A DNA stretch of 64,000 bases from Thalassovita autumnalis (GTDB lineage Bacteria > Pseudomonadota > Alphaproteobacteria > Rhodobacterales > Rhodobacteraceae): positions 186,001-250,000 of the forward strand of contig NZ_CYSB01000041.1 of assembly GCF_001458255.1 (NCBI RefSeq), read 5' to 3'. The translations under genes and the position numbers were made by a program. Below, in pieces: positions 46,137 through 53,635 of this stretch. The notes below the pieces were generated by a model that worked only from the letters and a program-made list of their open reading frames with translations, searched no databases and was not told the origin of the DNA. Every line of letters begins with the position of its first letter. The stretch's first letter is position 1.

Positions 46137-47306
46137 GTGTCTGAACGAACAATCACCAACATAGAAGACCTTGAACGCGCCTATGCCCGCCGCGTGCCAA
46201 GGGTCTTTCAAGAATATGTAACGTCTGGCGCCTGGACAGAAAGCACCCTAAAGCGCAATCTGAGCGATTTTGAGGACTTGCAGTTCAGACAGCGCGTGGG
46301 GGTAGACATCTCCAACCGTTCAACCGAAGCAACCATCTTGGGAGAGAAGGCAACGATTCCGCTGGCACTCTCTCCTGTCGGCCTGCTCGGAATGCAGCAT
46401 GGTGATGGGGAAATTCTTGCGGCCCAAGCAGCCGAGGAATTCGGCGTACCATTCACGTTGTCGACGATGTCAATTTGTTCGTTGGAAGATGTCGCTCGCA
46501 ACACGTCAAAACCATTTTGGTTTCAGCTTTATGTCATGCGCGATCTGGATTTTATGCGCGATTTGATGCAACGCGCGAGAGACGCAGGGGTATCAACCCT
46601 GGTCGTGACGTTGGATCTTCAGGTTCAGGGGCAACGCAACCGGGATCTGAAAAATGGCATGTCCGTTCCGCCAGCCCTGTCGGCGGCAACCATTCTAGAC
46701 ATGGCCACGCGCTGGCGGTGGGGTCTGAATATGCTGAAAACCAAGCGGCGCAGTTTTGGGAATCTTGTCGGACATGTGAAAGGCCTTGATGATATGTCCT
46801 TGCTTGTCGAATGGGTGAACAAAAACTTTGATCAGGCATTGGACTGGAACAAACTTTCAAGAATTCGTGACGAATGGGACGGAAAACTTGTTCTAAAAGG
46901 CATTCTGGACCCTGCGGACGCATCGCGCGCTGTGGAAGTCGGCGCCGACGCCATCATTGTGTCAAACCATGGAGGACGGCAAATGGATGGCGCTCCGTCT
47001 ACAATTTCGATGTTGCCAGCCATCACCGACAGCGTTCAGGGCGCCGCCGAAGTTCTTCTTGATAGTGGTGTGCGTTCAGGCCAGGACGTTTTACGGGCCC
47101 GCGCACTTGGTGCTGATGCTGCCATGATTGGCCGCGCCTTCACCTTCGGCTTGGGGGCGAAAGGAAAAACTGGTGTCACGGAAGCTCTTTCGCTCATAAA
47201 AAACGAACTTGAGCTAACTATGGCATTTACCGGATCGGTGAAGAACCAAGGAATCGGACCACACGTGCTACTGTCCTACCCCCCTAATACTGTGCCAGTA
47301 AACTGA
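46137..47306 (+). CDS. FMN-dependent alpha-hydroxy-acid oxidase/dehydrogenase (LldD/GOX family)
   Basis: A 389-residue TIM-barrel flavoprotein starting at GTG with GAAGGAAG upstream. SPVGLLGMQHGDGEILAAQAA is near 82-102. The catalytic His-containing loop SNHGGRQMDGAPS lies near 278-290 and the FMN phosphate site GVRSGQDVLRARALGADAAMIGR near 303-325. Members oxidise L-lactate, glycolate, mandelate or longer 2-hydroxy acids. Lactate is not an obvious intermediate of the surrounding pathway, so a sugar-acid (aldonate) substrate is possible; this is inference. It shares the uxuA transcript. Confidence 0.88.
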   Translation: MSERTITNIEDLERAYARRVPRVFQEYVTSGAWTESTLKRNLSDFEDLQFRQRVGVDISNRSTEATILGEKATIPLALSPVGLLGMQHGDGEILAAQAAEEFGVPFTLSTMSICSLEDVARNTSKPFWFQLYVMRDLDFMRDLMQRARDAGVSTLVVTLDLQVQGQRNRDLKNGMSVPPALSAATILDMATRWRWGLNMLKTKRRSFGNLVGHVKGLDDMSLLVEWVNKNFDQALDWNKLSRIRDEWDGKLVLKGILDPADASRAVEVGADAIIVSNHGGRQMDGAPSTISMLPAITDSVQGAAEVLLDSGVRSGQDVLRARALGADAAMIGRAFTFGLGAKGKTGVTEALSLIKNELELTMAFTGSVKNQGIGPHVLLSYPPNTVPVN

Positions 47307-48087
47307 TCAAGAGAGGGGGAGTTGTGATGGTACGGAAACGACATTCGGACGAAGACGTATTGAAGCTGCTGCGTTATAGACCAAAGCGGGACCCAGTGGA
47401 CATATTGAAGTTAAGGGTACAGTGGCACGCCCCGTGATCTGCCGTGCGATGGCGTCTGCTGCGAGGATGGTTTGAAGCGGATTGTGACATGCTAATCGGC
47501 CATCAAATATTGTTTCTCGACCCCGGCCCGCCGCCGCTCCGCAAACGCCGTCCGAGATCTCAGAATGCAAGCCTTCGACGCACGGAAACTCAGCGTTCCT
47601 TGTTGGTCCCCCAGCCATTGGCGCGTTTGCACAACTGTTTGGATTACAATCGGCCTTATGCTTTGTCGTTCTTGTAGGTGTCGTCACAGTCTTCTCAAGA
47701 AACCTATTTACAGTCGGAACTCACTAATCCAAAATTTAGACAAAGCCGGTGCTAACTTTTCGAAGTGCAAGACCCACATTGAAAGCTGCCCTTGAGGCTA
47801 AAGTCAACAAGGTCCCCCAACTTGATCGTCAGCCACAGGTGCTGCGAAAGTACGGTTTGGATTCTGCTGAATTCTGCGCGTCTGAATGACCGCAATCAGG
47901 AAACCTGCTGCAACGCCGCAATTCTCGTGCTACCGCTGCGAACACTTTCTGCGCCAGCAATAGCTGCGTAAGCAAAAGGCAGAAAAGTCCCGCACCGCCG
48001 ACATTCGAGTCGATTGCAGCGAAAGACCGCTTTCCGCCCTCATCATCGAGTATAGAAGCTCCTTCGCGGACCGTGGTAGACCCTGCA
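47307..48087. other. Decayed intergenic region right of the catabolic cluster
   Basis: About 780 bp with no credible intact gene on either strand. It begins with the IS3-type transposase remnant at 47327. The rest has only short frames without recognisable domains, frequent stops and mixed composition, consistent with old recombination debris between the catabolic cluster and the WYL regulator gene. Confidence 0.6.
47327..47437 (+). pseudogene. Remnant of an IS3-family transposase subunit A
   Basis: The frame beginning ATG at 47327 reads MVRKRHSDEDVLKLLR, the usual N-terminus of IS3-type OrfA proteins, whose continuation is a helix-turn-helix. After residue 16 the similarity stops and the frame ends after 36 residues, so the gene was cut by a deletion or second insertion. 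No matching OrfB or terminal repeat was recognised nearby. It marks this junction as recombination-prone. Confidence 0.5.
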
Positions 48088-49080
48088 TCATGGCAATACG
48101 TGAACGGAAGCATTCCGGTATCCTGCTACCGTCTCACGCAGCTCCCGAGGCTCAAGCACCTCAACCTCCCTCCCCCATTTGGCCAAATGCCAGGCCATCT
48201 CCACCAGCCCGCTGGCCTCGAAGCTGACCAGCAACCCGCCATCCTCCAAGTCGATCATGTCTTGCTTGGGATGGAATTCAAACTCCCGGGCCGTAGCCGC
48301 GGCCGCTGGGCTGAACCGCCACACGACCCGGCTGAACTCGTCGTCTGAGTGAAACGACCCGAACGATCGGGCGGCATAGGCCTCAAGATCGAAGTCCCTG
48401 TCCTTTTCGAACCAGTCATTGGTGATCTCGGCCTTTTCGATGCGATCCAAGCGGAAGCGCCGCAGGTTGGCATCTTTGGCGGTATCACGGGCAATCAAGT
48501 AATGCCGCGTGCCGAGCAGGATCCCATAGGGCTCGATCAAACGCTTGCGCGGTTTGGCATCCTGCGCACCCTGGTATCGGATGATGAGCCGGAACGGCCC
48601 TCTCAGGGCAGCCGAGACGATGTTTAGCACAGCCGGAGAGATTTTGACCTTTGGGCCAGGGCGGCAGGCATAGCCTTTTGCCTCGAGGATCGCCTCAGCA
48701 TCCACCTCCATGCTTCGGGCCTGCGCTGACGGCAATGTTGCCACCAAGCGGTCTCGCAGCGACCGTAGCGCCTCCACCTCCATATCCGCACCCTCCCGCT
48801 CAGCCCGCGTGATACTGGCCTCGAGTGCGACGAGTTCGCGGCGGTAAAGCCCCTGCATGCCGAGCATGCTGGTGTCGCGCAGCTTCCACCGTCGGCGGCG
48901 CTCGTTGTCCGTCTGATGGGAGATACTTGGAAAGACATCTTTCAGGGCAGCAATCATGCGCTGGGCGGTCCGTTCATTCACGCTGAATGCCTCTGCGACC
49001 TCCTTTACAGTGATCCCTCCGTGCCGGCTGGCGGACATGCCTGCGAGCTTCAACAGGTCTTGTGCCTTTTGGAACGACAT
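48088..49080 (-). CDS. WYL-domain transcriptional regulator
   Basis: A 330-residue regulator. The start at 49080 begins the family-like MSFQKAQDLLKLAGMSA; upstream in-frame starts would overlap the palindromic control region. An N-terminal helix-turn-helix (about 15-55, TVKEVAEAFSVNERTAQRMI) precedes a WYL-type domain (about 150-235, with RLIIRYQGAQDAKPRKRLIEPYG and RHYLIARD) and a WCX-like C-terminus. WYL regulators often control phage-defence or mobile-element genes and sense nucleic-acid ligands. It is divergent from the small gene at 49318, with palindromes between. Confidence 0.85.
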   Translation of the reverse strand: MSFQKAQDLLKLAGMSASRHGGITVKEVAEAFSVNERTAQRMIAALKDVFPSISHQTDNERRRRWKLRDTSMLGMQGLYRRELVALEASITRAEREGADMEVEALRSLRDRLVATLPSAQARSMEVDAEAILEAKGYACRPGPKVKISPAVLNIVSAALRGPFRLIIRYQGAQDAKPRKRLIEPYGILLGTRHYLIARDTAKDANLRRFRLDRIEKAEITNDWFEKDRDFDLEAYAARSFGSFHSDDEFSRVVWRFSPAAAATAREFEFHPKQDMIDLEDGGLLVSFEASGLVEMAWHLAKWGREVEVLEPRELRETVAGYRNASVHVLP

Positions 49081-49115
49081 GGCGCGTATCCCCGACAGTT
49101 CTTGACGTAGTGCCT

Positions 49116-49147
49116 GGGTTATAACCCGAGAGAGGACGATTCGTCCT
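49116..49147. promoter_or_regulatory. Two adjacent palindromes, candidate operator for the WYL regulator
   Basis: GGGTTATAACCC (49116-49127) is a perfect 12-bp palindrome. Five bases later AGGACGA T TCGTCCT (49133-49147) is a perfect 15-bp inverted repeat. They lie 36-67 bp upstream of the WYL regulator start and about 170 bp upstream of the divergent gene, a natural place for autoregulation. Confidence 0.55.
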
Positions 49148-49317
49148 AAGGATGCCGATCGATTGGAGAATTTGGCAGTCGCCGCATGAGCGTGAGTGCG
49201 GGGGTGCAGCTTCATGCGGCCTGCACCCCGGAGTTTCTGCCTCGCTGCCACTTGGGCGGCGTCAGCAACTTGCCAGGCCGCCCGCTGTCTTACCTCGACA
49301 TCAGAACTGGAGCCCAC

Positions 49318-49914
49318 ATGGCACTACCTCAAAGAGCATTCTTCACCCTGCACGAAACCGCATCCCGATGGGGCTGCACCATCGCCGACATTGGCGGCTG
49401 GGCCACCGAAGGCAAACTGGACATCGTCACAGGGGTTTCTCTCGCGATCTGCGGCGACGAGAAGGTCTCTGGCAAGATCACGATCTCGCCGATGGACATG
49501 CTGCCCCTCTTCCGCCGCAGCGGAACCGGCCCCACGGTCATCAAGCTGCAGCGTATCAAGCCCGAGCATTCCGAGGAGTGGTGCTACGTCACCGAGCCCG
49601 CGGATGGGGTCGAGGTGTCCATCGCGGACCTGTTGATCACCGGTCAGGACGTGCTTCGGTTCGAAGACGAATATGACCTGCTGCGCCGCATTGGCGGCGG
49701 CACCGGCGCCCTCTCGCCCTACGACTGGGAAGGCATGTATGTGGCCCTGCTGAAGCGCGTCCACGAACATGGCATTCCAGAGACCCAGGCCGAACTGATA
49801 GGTTATCTTCAGGACTGGTTCGCCGATGTGGCCGAGAACGGGGAGATCCCCGACGAAAGCACAATTCGCCGTCGCTTGCGCCCCTTCTGGCGCGCCATGC
49901 GCGGCGAGAAGTAA
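49318..49914 (+). CDS. Unknown protein beside the integrase, helix-turn-helix-like N-terminus
   Basis: A 198-residue cytosolic protein starting at an ATG with GGAG 6 bp upstream. Residues about 5-40 (FTLHETASRWGCTIADIGGWATEGKLDIVTG) resemble an AlpA/MerR-type small DNA-binding start. The middle (about 60-120) is unassigned. The C-terminal part is helical (SPYDWEGMYVALLKRVHEHG, then ESTIRRRLRPFWRAMRG). It ends 13 bp before the convergent integrase stop. I do not recognise the family; the position between a WYL regulator and an integrase suggests a mobile-element accessory or regulatory role. Confidence 0.7.
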   Translation: MALPQRAFFTLHETASRWGCTIADIGGWATEGKLDIVTGVSLAICGDEKVSGKITISPMDMLPLFRRSGTGPTVIKLQRIKPEHSEEWCYVTEPADGVEVSIADLLITGQDVLRFEDEYDLLRRIGGGTGALSPYDWEGMYVALLKRVHEHGIPETQAELIGYLQDWFADVAENGEIPDESTIRRRLRPFWRAMRGEK

Positions 49915-49927
49915 GCGGCCCCAGCTT

Positions 49928-51193
49928 TTAGGCCCGCTTGGCCTCTTTCTCGGCATCCGCGTCATGCACAATCTTCGGGCGTGGCCGGAACATGCCGGCC
50001 ACGGCATCGACCCCGGCGCGCAGCGGCGAGTCCATCAAATGCGCATAACGCAGCGTTGTCTGCATTTGGCTGTGGCCAAGCAACTTACCGATCATTTCCA
50101 GCGAAGCGCCGCCGCTGACCAAGAGCGAGGCGAACGTATGACGCAGGTCATGGATCCGCACATCCGGCAGGTCTGCCTCGCGCTGCACCTTCACCCAAAA
50201 CCGGCGGATTTCCTTGACAGGTTGGCCCGGCACATCGCCCGGGAACAGCCACGGGTTGCCCTTGGGTACAACAAGCGCCCGCCGGCGCACGATCGCCGCG
50301 ACGTCAGCTGAGATCGGCACCCGGTGGATTTTGCGCTGCTTGGTGGTCGCCGCGGGCTTCGACCAAATTCCAAGCTCCAGATTGAACTGCTCGAACTGCG
50401 CCTGTCGCACCTCCCCCACGCGGGCGCCTGTCAGCATGCAGATGCGGATGATGCCCGCGGCGCGTTGATCCTCGGCCGCATCCAGCACTTCGGCCAGCCG
50501 GCCGATTTCCTCATGGGAGAGGAACCGTTCGCGCGCTGTCTCGACACGTTTCTTAAAGCCCGCGGCCGGATTGTCCGTGCGCCAGCCCCATTGGATGGCG
50601 AGATTGAACATCTTACGCAGCACCTCACCCACGCGATTGGCGCGCACGGGCGTGGGCTTGCGCCCCTGCAGCTTGCGCGCACGATTGTTGGGCTTCGCCT
50701 TCGATGGCCTCGCCCTGCCTTCTGCAATCAGGTTCAAAAGCTTTGTCACATCATGTGGCGTGATCTCCGTGACCAGCTTGTTGCCCCAATGCGGTGCGAC
50801 CAATTTGGTCAGGAAGGATTTATGATCGGACGCACTTAGGGGCGTCAGGGTTGAGGCATGCTCGATCAAATACCGCTCGATCATGTCCTTGAAGCGAGGC
50901 GCCTCACGCAGCGTATCGCGTTCCTCCATCGGATCTGTGCCCTCGTCAATCAGCCGGCGTAGTTCGCGGGCCCGCTCCCGGGCAGCTGTGACGCTCCATT
51001 CAGGCCAGCGCCCAATCGCCATGCGGCGCTGCCGCCCGGCAAAGCGGTAATCCATCACGAAGGACCGCTCGCCCGAGGGCATTACGCGGATGGAAAGCCC
51101 ACGTATCTCGGTATCGAAGACCTGATACGCCCGATCCTCTTCCGGGATCTGCTCGCGCACGGTTTTATCATTTAATCGCAATCGGTTGACCAT
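49928..51193 (-). CDS. int: Tyrosine recombinase/phage integrase
   Basis: A 421-residue integrase. The start at 51193 has AAGGAGG spaced 7 bp. The N-terminal DUF4102-like arm domain (about 5-90) has SIRVMPSGERSFVMDYRFAGR; a SAM-like core-binding domain is at about 100-190. The catalytic domain has Arg in LTGARVGEVRQ near 257, HDLRHTFAS near 345, GHSQ near 370 and the nucleophile Tyr in TLRYAHL near 382. All catalytic residues are intact. It would integrate and excise the element with an excisionase, for which the AlpA-like protein is the candidate. Confidence 0.94.
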   Translation of the reverse strand: MVNRLRLNDKTVREQIPEEDRAYQVFDTEIRGLSIRVMPSGERSFVMDYRFAGRQRRMAIGRWPEWSVTAARERARELRRLIDEGTDPMEERDTLREAPRFKDMIERYLIEHASTLTPLSASDHKSFLTKLVAPHWGNKLVTEITPHDVTKLLNLIAEGRARPSKAKPNNRARKLQGRKPTPVRANRVGEVLRKMFNLAIQWGWRTDNPAAGFKKRVETARERFLSHEEIGRLAEVLDAAEDQRAAGIIRICMLTGARVGEVRQAQFEQFNLELGIWSKPAATTKQRKIHRVPISADVAAIVRRRALVVPKGNPWLFPGDVPGQPVKEIRRFWVKVQREADLPDVRIHDLRHTFASLLVSGGASLEMIGKLLGHSQMQTTLRYAHLMDSPLRAGVDAVAGMFRPRPKIVHDADAEKEAKRA

Positions 51194-51274
51194 ATTCATA
51201 CCTCCTTGATGCGCATGACACAGGCGTAGATGCGCAGGCTTATCAAGCGAAGCATGGGGCTTTGGGCGGCATAC

Positions 51275-51312
51275 AGGCGGTGACCGGCGGTGATGCGCCA
51301 AAACCCTGCCGG
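51275..51312 (+). repeat. Left copy of a 38-bp inverted repeat flanking the control region
   Basis: Positions 51275-51312 match the reverse complement of 51671-51708 at 34 of 38 positions, including a perfect 21-bp block (51282-51302, core GCGGTGATGCGCC). The two copies face each other about 360 bp apart. Confidence 0.85.
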
Positions 51313-51460
51313 TCGTTGAAAAAATGGGAGAAATTACCGGGGAGCGTTCATCGCGCTGGGCGAATCTGTGGGCCAGCGGTCTCGATCTCGCGCCCGAAAG
51401 CGCGCACTGAAGGCCATCTTACTCCTAAAACTGGGCCTGATTTTGTAAATTCCGTTTAAA

Positions 51461-51474
51461 ATCAATGACCGGCA
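51461..51474 (+). repeat. 14-bp direct repeat, first copy
   Basis: ATCAATGACCGGCA occurs here and again exactly at 51663-51676. The first copy leads into the 51468-51496 hairpin and the second into the right inverted repeat. The shared use suggests binding sites of one protein. Confidence 0.8.
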
Positions 51475-51496
51475 AGGGTCCAGACCCCTTGCCGGT
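51468..51496. repeat. Strong hairpin in the phage control region
   Basis: ACCGGCAAGGG (51468-51478) pairs perfectly with CCCTTGCCGGT (51486-51496) around seven bases. There is no T run, so it is more likely a protein site or an RNA structure than a terminator. Confidence 0.75.
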
Positions 51497-51670
51497 TGGG
51501 CGAATACCTTTGAACGCCCGTAAAACCCGCTGAAACACGGCGAAATCTTGTAAAGTGGCCGATTTTAGGCCGTCACGACTCTTCTCCAGCCAATTTGCTC
51601 GGCTTCTGCAACGCCCTGCGCCGCAAACTCGACCGGCGCCAAAAACGTAAAACCTCAATGATATCAATGA

Positions 51671-51708
51671 CCGGCAGCCATTTGGCGCATCACCGCCGGT
51701 CTCCGCCT
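51671..51708 (-). repeat. Right copy of the 38-bp inverted repeat
   Basis: Reverse-complement partner of 51275-51312 (34/38, perfect over 21 bp). It ends 76 bp before the start of the AlpA-like gene. Confidence 0.85.
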
Positions 51709-51784
51709 TCCCGCCACCCTTTCCGCTCTGCGCTTCTGAACACCTGAACTCTGCCCGTGCCGGGCCAAACTCAGGAGAACCTAG

Positions 51785-52033
51785 ATGCCAGACATTGGAA
51801 CTGCCCCCCGATCCAGTAGCCCTCAGCGCGTGATGAGCGGTTGGATCAGCCGCCTCGACCTCGCCCTTGAGCTCGGGGTCACCGTCGAAACCCTGCACCG
51901 CTGGGAAAAGATCCGCTTCGGCCCACCCTGCGTGCGCGCCGGCCGAAAAATCTATTACCGTCGTGATGCCGTGCAGGAATGGCTGATGCTGCAGGAAGCT
52001 CCTGCGCCACGCCGTGCGGGGTCACGCCGATGA
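51785..52033 (+). CDS. AlpA/excisionase-like helix-turn-helix protein
   Basis: An 82-residue DNA-binding protein. SRLDLALELGVTVETLHRWEK (about 22-42) is a MerR/AlpA-type helix-turn-helix, and KIYYRRDAVQEWL (about 55-67) is the family's wing and tail. Small proteins of this kind act as excisionases or regulators of integrase genes. It is first in the early operon; the next start codon overlaps its stop (ATGA). Confidence 0.85.
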   Translation: MPDIGTAPRSSSPQRVMSGWISRLDLALELGVTVETLHRWEKIRFGPPCVRAGRKIYYRRDAVQEWLMLQEAPAPRRAGSRR

Positions 52034-52293
52034 GCCTCCCCCTTCCCTTTCGCAAGCCCAGCGCCCGGGACCGTGTACGCCAGGAGTGGATTAAGGAGCG
52101 TCGGCGCGAAGCGCGCATGGTGGTCGCCGATATGGTTCACCATTCCGACTATCTCGTTCGGCTCGCCTGCAATGTGTTGGTCCAGCATGGTGAAACACCC
52201 GAAGAGCGCGAGGATGCCCGCATCCTGCTTGTCGTACTCGATGCCAAAACGCCGGGGCGGCTGCCCGCGCCAGATCGGGAGGGCCGCTCATGA
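52030..52293 (+). CDS. Unknown small phage protein
   Basis: An 87-residue, highly charged helical protein. It starts by ATGA overlap with the AlpA-like gene and ends by the same overlap with the VRR-NUC gene, so it is a real coupled gene. RVRQEWIKERRREARMVVADM is basic and may contact DNA; the rest is neutral. I do not recognise the family. Its place in the early operon suggests a helper in replication or control. Confidence 0.7.
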   Translation: MSLPLPFRKPSARDRVRQEWIKERRREARMVVADMVHHSDYLVRLACNVLVQHGETPEEREDARILLVVLDAKTPGRLPAPDREGRS

Positions 52294-52685
52294 AGCGACG
52301 CGGAACACCCGAGGCAGATCTGCAGCGCGCTGTCGTGACCGCGCTGCGCTTTGCCCTCCCCAAGGGCGCCATCATCCATCACTGTGCCAATGAGGTGACT
52401 GAGGCAGGCCCGCGTGGCGCAAAGCGGCAGGCGATACTTGTCGGCATGGGCGTCCATCCCGGTTTTGCCGATTTAGTGGTTGTATGCGCTGGGCGCGTGC
52501 TCTTCCTCGAGCTGAAATCCCTCAAAGGACGGCTGAGCCCAGCGCAGGAGGCATTTCGTGATGCGGTCACCGCGCAGGGCTTTGGCTGGGTGCTGGTGCG
52601 TTCGCTTGATGACGCGCTGGGCGCCTTGGCAGACCACGGGTTCACAACGCGTGTAGCCTCTCCATCTGGGAGGGTCGCACCATGA
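52290..52685 (+). CDS. VRR-NUC domain nuclease
   Basis: A 131-residue single-domain nuclease of the PD-(D/E)XK superfamily. GMGVHPGFADLVVVCAGRVLFLELKS (about 53-78) carries the catalytic acids: Asp in FADLVV, then the ELK motif. LSPAQEAFRDAVTAQGFGWVLVRSLDDA is the usual C-terminal part. Phage VRR-NUC proteins cut branched or junction DNA during replication or packaging. It is coupled to both neighbours by 4-bp overlaps. Confidence 0.9.
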   Translation: MKRRGTPEADLQRAVVTALRFALPKGAIIHHCANEVTEAGPRGAKRQAILVGMGVHPGFADLVVVCAGRVLFLELKSLKGRLSPAQEAFRDAVTAQGFGWVLVRSLDDALGALADHGFTTRVASPSGRVAP

Positions 52686-53635
52686 GCCATGCCGCCACAA
52701 ACTGGGCCATTCAGCAGCGTGGACTCAAGCCTGCGACGAAGATCGTCCTCTGGCATCTGTGCGATCGTCACAACCCAGACTTTGGCTGTTTCCCGACACA
52801 AGCCCGTCTGGCCGAGGACGCGGAAATGTCGATCTCTTCGCTCAACGATCACCTCAAGAAGCTGGAAGTTCTCGGGCTCATTCGACGCATTCAGTGCCAG
52901 GATCATCGCACCAAACGCCGCCAAGCCACACGCTACATCTTGGGGTTTGAAATGATCGACCCACAAGAGCCATCTCCAGAAATCGGAGATGGGCAGGATG
53001 GCATAGACTGGGAAAATGACACCGAGCCGTGTCCAGAATTCGGAGACGGAGCCAACTCCGAATTTGAGGCGGGCCCATCTCCGAAAAATCGCCAAAGCCA
53101 TCTCCGAAATTCGGAGACTAACCCTGTAAGGGAACCTTTAAGTAAACCAGTAAAGGAGGAGGAGGACGCGCAAGCGCGCGAAATCGTCGATGAAGAGTTT
53201 TTCGGATCGCTGTTGGCAGCGCTTGGCTTTGACCCTGACGGGCCTCTCCCAGGCTGGTGGCAGGGTTGGCCACCCCGAGAGCATGTTCGGCGCTGGCAAA
53301 CGGACCTCGGACTGACCGAGAAGGATATCCTCGAGGCGGCGGCAGCGTCCCGGCAGGAACACCCCGAGCCGCCAGATGGCCCCAAGGGCTTGGATCGCAT
53401 CATGCAGCGCGCGGCCCAACGCAAGGCGGATGAAAAATCCCGGGGTCGGCGCAAAGCCCGCAAGCCAGCGACGTCGGAAACCCGACCAATCACCGACTTG
53501 CCCGTATTCTACGCCGAGATGGTCAACTCCGATCGCTACCTTCCCGTCAGCGCAATCTCCAACTCCATGCGCGATGCCATGCTGGCCCGGGGCCTCGTGA
53601 CGGTCGAGCGCCTGCGCGAACGAGGTATCCGATGA
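52682..53635 (+). CDS. Phage replication-initiator-like protein with internal iteron-like repeats
   Basis: A 317-residue protein with a winged helix-turn-helix N-terminus (about 15-95, FPTQARLAEDAEMSISSLNDHLKKLEVLGLIRR) as in lambda O-like and plasmid-type initiators. The middle (about 96-160) is a repetitive acidic stretch (SPEIGDG, CPEFGDG, NSEFEAG), encoded by palindromic repeats. The C-terminal half is charged, with a long basic segment near 250-275. Position between nuclease and further early genes, and lambda-like origin repeats inside the gene, point to replication initiation. Direct family proof is not available by eye. Confidence 0.7.
   Translation: MSHAATNWAIQQRGLKPATKIVLWHLCDRHNPDFGCFPTQARLAEDAEMSISSLNDHLKKLEVLGLIRRIQCQDHRTKRRQATRYILGFEMIDPQEPSPEIGDGQDGIDWENDTEPCPEFGDGANSEFEAGPSPKNRQSHLRNSETNPVREPLSKPVKEEEDAQAREIVDEEFFGSLLAALGFDPDGPLPGWWQGWPPREHVRRWQTDLGLTEKDILEAAAASRQEHPEPPDGPKGLDRIMQRAAQRKADEKSRGRRKARKPATSETRPITDLPVFYAEMVNSDRYLPVSAISNSMRDAMLARGLVTVERLRERGIR
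52972..53117 (+). repeat. Iteron-like palindromic repeats inside the replication gene (candidate origin)
   Basis: Five related TCTCCGAA..TTCGGAGA-type units: 52972-52990 (ATCTCC and GGAGAT arms), 53031-53046, 53055-53068, 53078-53092, and 53101-53117, which is a perfect 17-bp palindrome (TCTCCGAA A TTCGGAGA). An AT-richer stretch follows (53118-53155). The layout mirrors lambda ori, where O-binding iterons and an AT-rich region sit within gene O. Confidence 0.65.

Larger units (their letters stand above)
36798..48087. mobile_element. Genomic island, left part: sugar-acid catabolic cargo next to the tRNA-fMet scar
   Basis: The boundary on the left is the tRNA-fMet fragment. The interior has lower GC and different codon preference from the genes left of 36 kb (more A/T third positions are visible in 37.6-47.3 kb), a self-contained catabolic operon set, and an IS3-type remnant followed by decayed DNA on its right. 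Whether the phage-like element beyond 49 kb is part of the same insertion or a second one cannot be decided here. Confidence 0.5.
51194..51784. other. Repeat-rich control region between int and the early operon
   Basis: About 590 bp without genes separating leftward int from the rightward early operon. It holds a 38-bp imperfect inverted repeat pair, a 14-bp direct repeat pair and a strong 11-bp-arm hairpin, listed separately. Such density is expected for phage control DNA (operators, integrase arm sites) and no coding frame is credible here. Confidence 0.65.

Noticed and set aside
47307-47687. A 126-codon minus-strand frame right of the oxidase gene
   Set aside because: No ribosome site, no domain, and it overlaps the IS3-type remnant; composition looks non-coding.
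47829-48113. A 94-codon minus-strand frame
   Set aside because: It overlaps the end of the WYL regulator gene and has no recognisable features; probably chance.
49928-51193. This integrase as the enzyme that used the tRNA-fMet site at 36.75 kb
   Set aside because: It is 13 kb away, with no tRNA-derived repeat found near it, and it may belong to a separate element; the link cannot be supported here.
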